Part shown: piece after piece, positions 24,203-32,819 of the stretch
Position numbering within the stretch: position 1 is the first letter of the stretch
Layout: each line of letters starts with the position of its first letter
Source of the DNA: Parcubacteria group bacterium GW2011_GWD2_38_11
Lineage (GTDB): Bacteria > Patescibacteriota > Minisyncoccia > Moranbacterales > GWC2-37-73
Length of the DNA stretch: 48,602 nt
NCBI GenBank assembly: GCA_000992325.1
Contig: LBTZ01000007.1
Location: forward strand, 1 to 48,602
Direction of reading: 5' to 3'
Translations under genes and position numbers: made by a program
The notes under the pieces: model-generated
The model's database searches: none
What the model saw: only the letters and a program-made list of their open reading frames with translations
Told to the model about the DNA's origin: nothing

Positions 24203-25255
24203 TTAAACCATTTTCATCTTCTGAGTTTCAATGTCAACAAGCACCCTTATTTGATGCATATGTGGCAACAATTCATGAAAAAATTCTGAAGCCACTTCAT
24301 GAATTAGCCGGTTATAATAATTTACAACCATTCTGGCGTGTTGCTCATGAATACCAGGACCATAACTAACGGCAGCTAATGTTAGAAATTTCTTATCTTC
24401 ATGCCAATGAGATTTGATAACACCAAACGCTTGCTTTATTACCTTGCCAAGATTTGGGTTGTATTGACCAGCAATAAGCGCCACATTGGGAATATGAAGA
24501 AAATCAAAAGCAGAACCTCCACCAACACCCAATATCCACTCTTTGTGATTCAGTTCCACAATCTCCCGCTTCGATTCCCTAATCTCTGCTATGTGCTTAA
24601 TATTACCCATTAACAATGGCAACAAATCATAACGCATTTGCTCTGGCATATCAGAAAAAAAGGATATCAGATAAGCAGACATTTCTTCTTCATTAATATT
24701 ACTCGGCATTTTGGAGAGATACACCTTTCCACCTTGATTATTATGAAGAATAAGTGCTTCTTCATCTGTCTCAATTCCAACAACGATCGGATAAAGCTGA
24801 TAATGCAATTCCCTGTAGGCTCTTTCCATTTGACCCCTGAAACCCGTAGCACCCTCGATGGATTTTTTTACATTGAATTCATAACCAGCACATCCGCGTT
24901 TCGGATCACCCTTACTAAAATGATAGGTTATAATCGCCAAACATCCATTGCCGGTACGATGATTATCTTCAAGTATCCTACTGAGACCTTGCTGGAAAGT
25001 AAGCCACCCCATATTGAATTTTCCACCAATATTGCGGAAATTTCTGAGATATCCCAACCTTGCCTTACAAAACCTTGAAACAAGCAATCTTCCATCGCCG
25101 CATTTAAAGATCAGCATTTTTGTCGGATGTCTCTCTTTGTATTTATGCAGTTCATGTGATTGATCCAAAAATGCCTCGGAATAATCTGCATTAATACGCA
25201 CGAGCTCATCAACTTTACTCTCAAATTCGGGTGGCACAATAATTTTCTTTGACAT
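24203..25255 (-). CDS. Beta-carbonic-anhydrase-like protein with CsoSCA-like features
   Basis: 350 residues, cytosolic, no signal peptide. The beta-class zinc/active-site pattern is visible: Cys52-x-Asp54-x-Arg56 in 'IFKCGDGRLL', 'RNFRNIGG' at about 71-78 where the family has 'RN(A/I)', then His112 and Cys122 in 'YHFSKGDPKRGCAGY'. Ordinary beta enzymes have His-x2-Cys. The nine-residue gap resembles the carboxysomal CsoSCA subclass more closely. Residues about 235-310 ('EWILGVGGGSAFDF', 'VALIAGQYNPNLGKVI', 'FLTLAAVSYGPGIHE') look like a degenerate second copy of the fold, as in CsoSCA; this is my inference. It should bind zinc and interconvert CO2 and bicarbonate if active. It has its own promoter, ribosome binding site AGGAGGGG and terminator, and lies just downstream of the redox-silent complex operon on the same strand. 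Confidence 0.6.
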   Translation of the reverse strand: MSKKIIVPPEFESKVDELVRINADYSEAFLDQSHELHKYKERHPTKMLIFKCGDGRLLVSRFCKARLGYLRNFRNIGGKFNMGWLTFQQGLSRILEDNHRTGNGCLAIITYHFSKGDPKRGCAGYEFNVKKSIEGATGFRGQMERAYRELHYQLYPIVVGIETDEEALILHNNQGGKVYLSKMPSNINEEEMSAYLISFFSDMPEQMRYDLLPLLMGNIKHIAEIRESKREIVELNHKEWILGVGGGSAFDFLHIPNVALIAGQYNPNLGKVIKQAFGVIKSHWHEDKKFLTLAAVSYGPGIHEQHARMVVNYYNRLIHEVASEFFHELLPHMHQIRVLVDIETQKMKMV

Positions 25256-25335
25256 CCGTTACCCCTCCTAGTTTTGTGATTAAATTCTATATTTTTAAAA
25301 AACCTTATTGCCTATATTTTTACACACAACTACAA

Positions 25336-25364
25336 ACTTTACTCCCAAGTTCCATTTATGTCAA
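25336..25364 (-). promoter_or_regulatory. Predicted promoter of the carbonic-anhydrase-like gene
   Basis: On the minus strand TTGACA (25359-25364), a 17-base spacer ending in GGGAG, and TAAAGT (25336-25341). This would give a leader of about 75 bases. Confidence 0.7.
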
Positions 25365-25382
25365 CCCCGTCAAATCCAATTT

Positions 25383-26942
25383 TTACAAATCAGTTCCGGA
25401 ATAACTAAGGTTCAAGCTCTTATTTATCAAAGGAAAGTCCGGAACAATATTACCTGGACCCATAATCCCAAAAAGTGCCCAATTGCAAAATGAAGGATCG
25501 CGAGGAAAACAGCGTTCGATAACACCATTTTTAATTTCAAGTGCGCACAAAATTTCTCCACGCCAAGACTCCACTGCGCCGATTGCAAAACCATCCTTAA
25601 TTTCGATATCTGTAGTTATTCCGCCACCTGCCATTTCAGCAATCAATCTTTCAATTAATTCAATCGTTATCTTCATTTCTTCAATACGAACCAAATAGCG
25701 CGAATGCACATCTCCCTTTTTTTTCAAAGAAACAGTTGTTGGATATTTTTCATAAGCAGCATATGGATGATCACGACGCACATCGCGATCAAGTCCTGAT
25801 CCGCGAGCAGCAATTCCAAGAGCACCGAAAGCCTTTGCTGCTTCAAGCGGAAGCACACCCGTTGTTTGAAGACGATCTAAAAATCCATCGGAAGCCAAAG
25901 CTAAATTTACAATCTTATTCATTTCAGCGTAAGCATCTTTAGAAACTTCCAATATATTTTTTAATTGCATTTCACTTAAATCTCTTGCAACACCGCCGAT
26001 AGATATAAACTCTCGCCAAAAACGATTACCAAAAATGTCATCAGAAAGACGCATCATTCTTTCTTTAATGCGAAATCCATTAGCTGCAATAAAACTATAC
26101 CCTGTTCCCATCCCACCAATATTAGCCAGGTCGTGAATATGCATTGTCAATCTTTCAAGTTCCAAAACAAGTGTGCGTAGCATTTTGGCGCGATCAGTCA
26201 AATTGCAATTTGAAATAGTTTCAATTGCTTGGATATATGCCAAGGAGTGAGAAGCTGCCATATCACCGGAAATTCCTTCGACGTATGGCAAAGCATCCTT
26301 AGGACTTTTTCCTTCCATCAATTTTTCAACTCCCTTATGTGTGAAAAATAATTTTCCTTCCAAAGTCAAAATTCTTTCTCCAGCAACATTAAAGCGAAAA
26401 TGTCCCGGCTCAATGATCCCAGCATGAATAGGCCCCACTGGAATTTCAAAAATTCCTTCACCAGAAATATGATGCATTGGATATGCAACATTTGCCTTTT
26501 CAAGTTTTGTGTTCCAAATAAAATCTTTTTGTAGAGGATGCACTCCTTCTGGAATATTTTCGTGGTTCACCAATCTTCTTGAATCTGGATGACCTTCAGC
26601 TACAACGCCAAACATATCCTGCATATATCGCTCATACCAGTGCGCAGCCATAATTGTTCTTGTAATTGAGGGATAACGTGGATCATTTTCCGGCAAGCTC
26701 GCTGAAAGTTTTAACCATTGATGATTTGCATCATCTCCAAAAATAACATTCACACCAAAAGTCTGATTTTCTTTGCGATTATCCGTGCCATACAAAGATG
26801 ACAAAAATAATTTGTGTTCATCAACAAGTGATGTGACAACTCCTGCCAAATCTTCTCGCGAAACTGTTGCAAAAACAGTATCGTTTTTTTGCTCAACGAT
26901 GATTACTTGGGGAAATTTTTTGAGAATATCATGGATGCTCAT
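25383..26942 (-). CDS. HyfG/NuoCD-like large subunit lacking all NiFe ligands
   Basis: 519 residues. Residues 1-140 are a NuoC (30-kDa) domain ('HWYERYMQDMFGVVAEGHPD', 'HPLQKDF'), and residues 160-519 are the NuoD / hydrogenase large-subunit fold ('PVGPIHAGIIEPGHFRF', 'KGVEKLMEGKSP', 'LERLTMHIHDLANIGG'). In group 4 hydrogenases the metal is held by CxxC near 'RICGICxxAHS' and by 'DPCxxC' at the C-terminus. Here the first reads 'GISGDMAASHS' (Ser225 and Met228 at the Cys positions) and the second 'DPSFCNW' (Ser484 and Asn487). A functional NiFe site is therefore not possible. Energy-converting hydrogenase-related (Ehr) complexes share this loss. It is the last gene of the operon, after a 140-bp palindromic spacer. 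Confidence 0.88.
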   Translation of the reverse strand: MSIHDILKKFPQVIIVEQKNDTVFATVSREDLAGVVTSLVDEHKLFLSSLYGTDNRKENQTFGVNVIFGDDANHQWLKLSASLPENDPRYPSITRTIMAAHWYERYMQDMFGVVAEGHPDSRRLVNHENIPEGVHPLQKDFIWNTKLEKANVAYPMHHISGEGIFEIPVGPIHAGIIEPGHFRFNVAGERILTLEGKLFFTHKGVEKLMEGKSPKDALPYVEGISGDMAASHSLAYIQAIETISNCNLTDRAKMLRTLVLELERLTMHIHDLANIGGMGTGYSFIAANGFRIKERMMRLSDDIFGNRFWREFISIGGVARDLSEMQLKNILEVSKDAYAEMNKIVNLALASDGFLDRLQTTGVLPLEAAKAFGALGIAARGSGLDRDVRRDHPYAAYEKYPTTVSLKKKGDVHSRYLVRIEEMKITIELIERLIAEMAGGGITTDIEIKDGFAIGAVESWRGEILCALEIKNGVIERCFPRDPSFCNWALFGIMGPGNIVPDFPLINKSLNLSYSGTDL

Positions 26943-26949
26943 TTTTTTG

Positions 26950-27080
26950 TAAAAATCAATTTTGAATTTTGAATTCTGAATTTTGAATCAATTTTTAATG
27001 TCAAAATTTTTAATGTTTCAAAATTAAATCATTAATGAATTAGTGCTTCATTCGAAATTCAAAATTTGAAATTCGAAATT
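26950..27080. repeat. AT-rich palindromic spacer, TTTTGAATT family
   Basis: TTTTGAATTTTGAATTCTGA on the left and ATTCAAAATTTGAAATTCGA on the right can pair across the spacer. Its middle (TTAATGTTTCAAA, ATCATTA) is shared with the spacer at 39575-39695. It separates two genes of one operon. Confidence 0.7.
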
Positions 27081-27082
27081 AT

Positions 27083-28561
27083 CTATTTTGAAATGTATAT
27101 TATATCTTTAGAGATCAAATCAATAAATTTAAGTCCGTCAGCTGATGAGAAAAAGAAAGTCAATCCAACAACCAAAATCAATTGCGCAATCATTACCCAA
27201 TGTGTAAGGTTCCATTTTTCTCTCTTTCCTAAAGACGTGACGTCTTCCCCTTCAGAAAAAAACATTCCGATTGTTGAGCGAAGCATTGCATATGCAATCA
27301 CACTTAAAGCTACAAAAATAAGCAGCGACAAAAATGGATGCAGCACAAAAGCACTAGTAAACATCGTATATTCACTTACAAACAAAACTGACGGAGGAAG
27401 TGCAATGATCGACAAAATACCAAACAAAAACAATGTGGCCGTGAAAGGTGCTTTCTTCATTAAGCCTTTTATTTTTTCCGTCTGTGTTGTTTTGTAATTG
27501 ATCAATATTTCGCCCGCTCCGAAGAAAAGCATTGATTTTGTGAGTGTGTGTCCAATCATATGAATAACAGCCGCCAGAGCGCCAATTGGAGACAATGCCA
27601 GCGCAAAAGTGATGATACCCATATGCTCCACACTAGAATAGGCCAACATTCTCTTATAATTACTTTGCACTAACATCATAAAAGCAGGCACTATAATTGA
27701 AATAAAACCAAAAAACAAAAATAACTGTCCTGTCCATTCATTGCTTCCCAGTGTTAAATCAGTAATAAACCTGAAACGAATAATCCCATAAAGAGCGATA
27801 TTGAGCAAAATTCCAGAAAAAAGACCTGAAATTGGAGAGGGTGCATTACTATGAGCATCAGCCAGCCAGATATGCATCGGCACTAAACCAAGCTTTGCTC
27901 CAAAACCAACAAAAATAAAAACAAAAGCCCATCTGGCAATATCAGGGGAAAGCAAATGAGCATTTTCCGCAAGACTTGTCAGAGTAAAAATATCACTGCC
28001 ACTTATACCAGCCAAGGATGAGCCATAACCTAATAATAAAATTCCAAGCAAGCCCAAACTTATTCCTGTTGAACAAATAATAATATATTTCCAAGCAGCT
28101 TCAGCGGATGTTTTTTTGCGATAAAGTCCAACCAAAAATGTTGAGGAAAGAGTTGTGCCTTCGAGTGTCATCCAAAGCAAAAGTGCATTATTAGCCATAA
28201 CCGTGATCATCATACAAAGAGCAAAAATATGAAACAATCCAAAATAAAGTTTGAGATCACTGAGTGTCAAAATATTTTCCTCATATTCGTGTCCAATATA
28301 ACGAAAACTCACAATAGCTGCAGACATATATACAAAAGCAACTAGTGTCGCCATCAAAGCTGAAAAATTGTCCATTAGCCAAACACTATCAGACCAAGCA
28401 GCGGTGGTTTGAAAAAGAACCGGCAAAGACATTGCAAAAACTGAAGCTCCCGCAGTTAGTGCAAGCAAAAGACTGCTTTGACGAATATGTTTTTCTTTTT
28501 TAAGAAAAATCACGAAAGCTGTTGCAATAAAAATAATGATGATTGTGAGAATTGGACTCAT
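27083..28561 (-). CDS. HyfF / NuoN-like antiporter-type membrane subunit
   Basis: 492 residues with about 14 predicted transmembrane helices. It is a proton-conducting subunit of the Mrp/NuoL-M-N family (PF00361 type). The residues needed for ion transfer are kept: Glu134 in helix 5 ('WMTLEGTTLSS'), Lys223 in helix 7 ('AKLGLVPMHIWLADAH') and Lys342 near 'GHTLTKSMLFF', with 'YSSVEHMGII' also conserved. It follows the fused HyfC+HyfE-like gene by seven bases. Together with the HyfB-like subunit this gives two antiporter-like channels in the complex, although the soluble arm seems unable to carry out redox chemistry. Confidence 0.9.
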   Translation of the reverse strand: MSPILTIIIIFIATAFVIFLKKEKHIRQSSLLLALTAGASVFAMSLPVLFQTTAAWSDSVWLMDNFSALMATLVAFVYMSAAIVSFRYIGHEYEENILTLSDLKLYFGLFHIFALCMMITVMANNALLLWMTLEGTTLSSTFLVGLYRKKTSAEAAWKYIIICSTGISLGLLGILLLGYGSSLAGISGSDIFTLTSLAENAHLLSPDIARWAFVFIFVGFGAKLGLVPMHIWLADAHSNAPSPISGLFSGILLNIALYGIIRFRFITDLTLGSNEWTGQLFLFFGFISIIVPAFMMLVQSNYKRMLAYSSVEHMGIITFALALSPIGALAAVIHMIGHTLTKSMLFFGAGEILINYKTTQTEKIKGLMKKAPFTATLFLFGILSIIALPPSVLFVSEYTMFTSAFVLHPFLSLLIFVALSVIAYAMLRSTIGMFFSEGEDVTSLGKREKWNLTHWVMIAQLILVVGLTFFFSSADGLKFIDLISKDIIYISK

Positions 28562-28568
28562 AAATTTA

Positions 28569-30179
28569 TTATTCGATTAAATTACGCAGGTCTTCAGTAT
28601 CAGAAGAACCATGAAATTCCCTGATGCGCGAACCTAAAATTGATAAAATAAACGCACTTGCGACGATGATAATAAAAACGCCAAGCTCAATCAGTAGCGG
28701 CAATGATTTTACTGTTACCAGAGTAAAAACAGTCACACCATTTTCAATAATCAGCAGCCCTAAAATTTGAGAAAAAATATTGCGATGCACTATCATTGTC
28801 GCCAATCCCAATCCAACAAGTGCAATCGAGGCAAACAAAAGAGTGTCAAATTCAACCACACCAATAATTGGAGTTTGTTTCATCACAAAAAATGTTGCTC
28901 CCAAAATAACAACTGCCACAAAATAACTTGAGGCTGGACGAAGGAATGATGGCGAACTTATAAATTCCTTGTGTTTTCTTTGAGCATACCTGACCACGAT
29001 TGGAATTATTATTGACTTAATCAGTATGGTTACAGCTGCAAACAACCATAAATGTTTTTTTTCTTCTTCTCCCAAAATAAAAGAAAGTCCAAAAGCTATC
29101 CCCGCGATGCTAAGTGAAGAAAATGCATAATATCTGAGCATCACTTGGCTGCGAGCGCGACCAAACAAAAGTATCACAAAAAACACGGCCAGCGCTGCAA
29201 ACAATGTGTGGTATTCAATAGCAACCTCAATAACATATGAAAACATAGCGATCAACATTCCAAACATTGCCGTGAAAAAAGCGATTGACATATATTCTTG
29301 CATTCGATAAAATCTCATCTTAACAACCACGCTTTCCAGCAAAGCCAAGAGCCCCATTGCAATAACAACTTTTATGATTCCAATAAAAATGGCAACGATG
29401 CCAGCAACCAATGCTGAACCAATGCCAAGACTGGCCGCTACACCAACAGTTGCCGGAAAAATAAAATTTGAAAGCAAAATGGCAAATACTGTCAATTTAA
29501 TCGCACTGGCATATTCAAGCATAGCCAAATAAGCACCGGAATATTCCAAAATCATTGCCTCGTGCACCATTGTAAGTTCAAGATGTGTTGCTGGATTATC
29601 CACCGGATAACGCGCATTCTCAGCTAAGGTTACCAACAAAAAAGCAAAAATTGAAAGCAATAAATATGGATGAGAAAAAACAAGTTGTTGCCCTATCATT
29701 CCATCTATCGCAAAAGTTCCACCTACAAAACTCATAGCAGCAAAAACCATAATAATTGTCGGCTCAACAAGAGCGGCTATCGTCATCTCGCGACTTGAAC
29801 CCATCCCACCAAAAGCGCTCCCCGGATCAAGTCCACCAAGGACCAAAAAGATTGAACCAATCATAAGGATTCCCGCAACCACCAAGAAATCACTCATACT
29901 TGCAAGCTTTCCACCAACAAAAAGTAGTGGCAAAATGAAAGCCAATGCTATTGAGGTTGAAAAAACCACAAAAGGCACCACACGGAAAACCCAAGAAGTT
30001 GCAGCTGAGATAACCATTTGCTTTTTAAAAAGTGTGGCAAATGTGTAATATGGCAAAAAGGGAGACGCACCCTTTCGCCCTTGAAGCCGCGCCTTGCAAA
30101 ATCGCACCAAACCGGAAGCAAACGGCGCAATTAAAATAATAAAAAATCCTTGTAACAATGTTGCTAATATTGGATTCAT
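28569..30179 (-). CDS. Fused HyfC (NuoH-like) and HyfE (NuoK-like) membrane subunit
   Basis: 536 residues. Residues 1-310 are NuoH/HyfC-like, the subunit that links the soluble arm to the membrane: 'RFCKARLQGRKGASPFLPYY', 'GGMGSSREMTIAALVEPTII', and 'LAENARYPVDNPATHLELTM' followed by 'VHEAMILEYSG'. Residues about 320-536 are HyfE/NuoK-like, with 'LLIIENGVTVFTLVTVKSLP' and 'IELGVFIIIVASAFILSILG'. In hydrogenase-4 and complex I these are separate genes, so this is a fusion. A long stretch of extra helices joins them. The first bases overlap the stop of the HyfB-like gene (ATGA), implying tight co-translation. The conserved acidic residues of both halves are present. Confidence 0.88.
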   Translation of the reverse strand: MNPILATLLQGFFIILIAPFASGLVRFCKARLQGRKGASPFLPYYTFATLFKKQMVISAATSWVFRVVPFVVFSTSIALAFILPLLFVGGKLASMSDFLVVAGILMIGSIFLVLGGLDPGSAFGGMGSSREMTIAALVEPTIIMVFAAMSFVGGTFAIDGMIGQQLVFSHPYLLLSIFAFLLVTLAENARYPVDNPATHLELTMVHEAMILEYSGAYLAMLEYASAIKLTVFAILLSNFIFPATVGVAASLGIGSALVAGIVAIFIGIIKVVIAMGLLALLESVVVKMRFYRMQEYMSIAFFTAMFGMLIAMFSYVIEVAIEYHTLFAALAVFFVILLFGRARSQVMLRYYAFSSLSIAGIAFGLSFILGEEEKKHLWLFAAVTILIKSIIIPIVVRYAQRKHKEFISSPSFLRPASSYFVAVVILGATFFVMKQTPIIGVVEFDTLLFASIALVGLGLATMIVHRNIFSQILGLLIIENGVTVFTLVTVKSLPLLIELGVFIIIVASAFILSILGSRIREFHGSSDTEDLRNLIE

Positions 30180-32182
30180 AAAACTATAATTAATGTGACA
30201 ATTAATGTTCCCAAAACAAAAAGCAAATAATATTGAATGCGACCACCCTGAATCACGCGGACACGCTGCGCCAAAAAATTCAAAATGCCCGCAATCGGTT
30301 GATACAATTTATCTTTCCAAACAGATTTAAGCAACAAGGAAAAAGTGTACTTACGAATCCATATATTACTTTCAACAGCAGCTATTGATTTTAAAACCTT
30401 ATCTCTTCCTAATAAATGCAAAAAGAAAAATCTAATTGGACCAGAAAAAGCCGTGGCAGAATATTGCATCGTTGCATCAATTGACTGTCCACAATCCCAA
30501 GTTTTATATTCCCTTTCAGTCACATTTTTACCAAAAAAATTATACAGCGCATATGTAAGTGCCAAGAAAATTACAAGAATCAAAAACACCATCGATGAAG
30601 AAAGATGACTTGTTATTGCACTTATTGACTCATCTGAAGGAGAAGTTGCTAAAATATTTCCATAACCATTAAGCCAGCCAATAATAGGTTTTGCAAAAAT
30701 TCCTAAAATAAGCACGCCGAGCCCAAGTGTCATTACAGGAACGCTGAGCATAAAATCAGTTTTTTCAGATCTTTCGTCAATATGAGCTGTGCGAGGCAGT
30801 CCAAGCATTGAAATGCCAAAAATCTTAACCATAGCAAATATTGCCAATCCACCAATAAGACCCATCAGCGCAATACTGCCAAAAATAATGAGCATTGCAA
30901 CAGAACTAAGCAGCGGACTACTAAGCAAGCTGATTGCGTTTTCAATTAGTCCCCATTCTCCATAAAATGTTCCGAATGGAGGAAGTGGAGATGCAGACAA
31001 AATCGCAATCAAAAATGCAAAAGAAAAAAATGGCATAATTTTAGCTAAGCCACCCATAACTTCAAGCCGCTTAGAATGAAAACGATTGATGATAATACCA
31101 CTGCTTAAGAAAAGTGCTGTTTTGAAAAGTGCGTGATTTATTGCGTGAAAAATAGCAAACACCACGATAATATTTGAAATTATCACGATGCTATCATCAG
31201 AACTTTGCGACAAAAGATATATTGAAATTCCAAGCATCGTAAAAATAATTCCCATATTTTCAATACTACTATAAGCAAAGCCGCGCTTCATATCCCTCTC
31301 AACAACCGCATATAGCACGCCAACAAGCGCAGAAAGAAGACCCAATGCAATAACAACAATTCCAGCCCAATCAGGCAAATTTGTCATAGCAAAAACTATT
31401 TTAATGAAACCAAAAATTGCGACCTTGAGCATAAGACCTGACATCAAAGCTGAGATGTTGCTTGGTGCTTGAGGATGAGCCTCTGGAAGCCAAACGTGAA
31501 ACGGAACAAGTCCTGCCTTTGATCCAAAACCAAACAAAAATAACAAGAATGTAAGCACGACTAGCATTGGTGAAAGATTTCCTGATAAAGCAGCAACATC
31601 AGCAAAATTAAAGAATAAATTTCCACCACTTAAAATCAAAAAACCTCCCAAAATTGCTGAGGCTCCAAGATGCGTCATAATAAAATACAAGAAAGCTGCG
31701 CGAACCGACTGGGAAGTTTTATCAGCCATAACCAAAAAGAAAGATGAGATACTCATCACTTCCCAAAAAAACATAAAGGCAAGCCCGTTATTGGACAGTA
31801 GCACTCCTTGCATTCCCAAAACGAAAACTACTGTCAAAAATTGCGTAAGCGCGGGATTATAAGTTTCTTTATAAAGCTCCAGATATCGCATACTATACAC
31901 TCCCGCCAAAGCTGACACGCCACTAATAACGGTAAAGAAAATTGCGCTCAAAAGATTTATCGTTGGCGCAAAATCAAAAAGCCAATTCCAAGAAGCCAAA
32001 ACAATTTCTTTTGGAGCAAAATTAAACAAATATAAAATTCCAGTTATAAAACCTATAACATTTACCAATACAAAAAGTTGAACAGATTTTTTCCATTGTC
32101 CGCCAAACAGCGCAAAACATCCCGCAAAAAATAAGCCAAAAAAATAAACAAAAAAACCGAAAGCTATAGAATCTATCGTCAT
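30176..32182 (-). CDS. HyfB / NuoL-like antiporter-type membrane subunit
   Basis: 668 residues, with about 14 core transmembrane helices plus a C-terminal extension. Core channel residues are retained: Glu141 ('FFWEVMSISSFFLVM'), Lys222 ('SKAGLVPFHVWLPEAH'), the 'SSIENMGIIF' motif and Lys354 ('INHALFKTALFLSSG'). The C-terminal part has 'REYKTWDCGQSIDATMQYSA', typical of HyfB/HycC and Ech-type NuoL homologues, followed by an amphipathic region and a last helix ('YYLLFVLGTLIVTLIIVL'). It lies nine bases after the HyfI-like gene and overlaps the next gene by four bases. It should be one of two ion-translocating channels of the complex. Confidence 0.92.
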   Translation of the reverse strand: MTIDSIAFGFFVYFFGLFFAGCFALFGGQWKKSVQLFVLVNVIGFITGILYLFNFAPKEIVLASWNWLFDFAPTINLLSAIFFTVISGVSALAGVYSMRYLELYKETYNPALTQFLTVVFVLGMQGVLLSNNGLAFMFFWEVMSISSFFLVMADKTSQSVRAAFLYFIMTHLGASAILGGFLILSGGNLFFNFADVAALSGNLSPMLVVLTFLLFLFGFGSKAGLVPFHVWLPEAHPQAPSNISALMSGLMLKVAIFGFIKIVFAMTNLPDWAGIVVIALGLLSALVGVLYAVVERDMKRGFAYSSIENMGIIFTMLGISIYLLSQSSDDSIVIISNIIVVFAIFHAINHALFKTALFLSSGIIINRFHSKRLEVMGGLAKIMPFFSFAFLIAILSASPLPPFGTFYGEWGLIENAISLLSSPLLSSVAMLIIFGSIALMGLIGGLAIFAMVKIFGISMLGLPRTAHIDERSEKTDFMLSVPVMTLGLGVLILGIFAKPIIGWLNGYGNILATSPSDESISAITSHLSSSMVFLILVIFLALTYALYNFFGKNVTEREYKTWDCGQSIDATMQYSATAFSGPIRFFFLHLLGRDKVLKSIAAVESNIWIRKYTFSLLLKSVWKDKLYQPIAGILNFLAQRVRVIQGGRIQYYLLFVLGTLIVTLIIVL

Positions 32183-32191
32183 AGAATTGTA

Positions 32192-32731
32192 TTAAAAATT
32201 TTTCTGATTAAGCGCGCCAAGAACTCCACGCAAAATTTCAATGGGACGAGGAGGATTTCCAGGGATGCGAATATGCACAGGAATAACTTTGTCGACCCCA
32301 CCAACCACAGCGTAAGAATCTTTCCAGATGCCGCCATCGATTGCCCCATCCCCAAGAGCTACCACAATGCAAGGACTAGGAGCGGCTTCGTAAGTTGTTT
32401 TGAGAGCATTTTCCAAATTTCGCGTCACCGGACCTGACACAAAAAGCATATCGCAATGACGCGGAGATGCCACAAAAGAAAGCCCGAAACGGTCAATGTC
32501 ATAATAAGCATTATTCAGAGCTGTAAATTCAATTTCTTCAGCATTGGTGGAACCAGCATCAACCGCGCGAATTCGCAGTGATTTTCCACCATAAAGCCTT
32601 TTTATCGTTTCTTTTAGTTCTTGTCCAACAGCTTCAAATTGAGCATTTTCGGAAAATTCCCTGATTGCTTTTTCATTTTCTGTGACTTTTGGCCCAAATA
32701 GTAAGATTTTGAGTAATTGAAAAAATTTCAT
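32192..32731 (-). CDS. HyfI/NuoB-like small subunit lacking all Fe-S ligands
   Basis: 179 residues. The NuoB / hydrogenase small-subunit fold is clear from 'YYDIDRFGLSFVASPRHCDM', 'VSGPVTRNLENALKTTYEA', 'ALGDGAIDGG' and 'GGVDKVIPVHIRIPG'. All four cysteines that normally bind the proximal [4Fe-4S] cluster are replaced. The first pair should be 'SCNGCE' and reads 'STNAEE' (Thr62, Glu65); 'GDC' reads 'GDG' (Gly129); and 'PGCPPRP' reads 'PGNPPRP' (Asn159). Surrounding residues are otherwise well kept, so this is neither random decay nor sequencing error. It is the first gene of the operon. With the ligand-less large subunit, it leaves the complex with no recognisable redox centre. Confidence 0.9.
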   Translation of the reverse strand: MKFFQLLKILLFGPKVTENEKAIREFSENAQFEAVGQELKETIKRLYGGKSLRIRAVDAGSTNAEEIEFTALNNAYYDIDRFGLSFVASPRHCDMLFVSGPVTRNLENALKTTYEAAPSPCIVVALGDGAIDGGIWKDSYAVVGGVDKVIPVHIRIPGNPPRPIEILRGVLGALNQKNF

Positions 32732-32819
32732 AAAAAAACGTTAACATTCATATTTACCACTTTACTAGCAATAACATCTATTCTGCTCGCTATTTTAATT
32801 TTTGGCAAGAGCCCGTCTT

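Noticed and set aside
25383-26942. Annotation as an active hydrogenase-4 / formate hydrogenlyase large subunit
   Set aside because: All four NiFe ligand positions are non-cysteine, and the partner small subunit has no Fe-S ligands. No hydrogenase maturation gene is present in the window.
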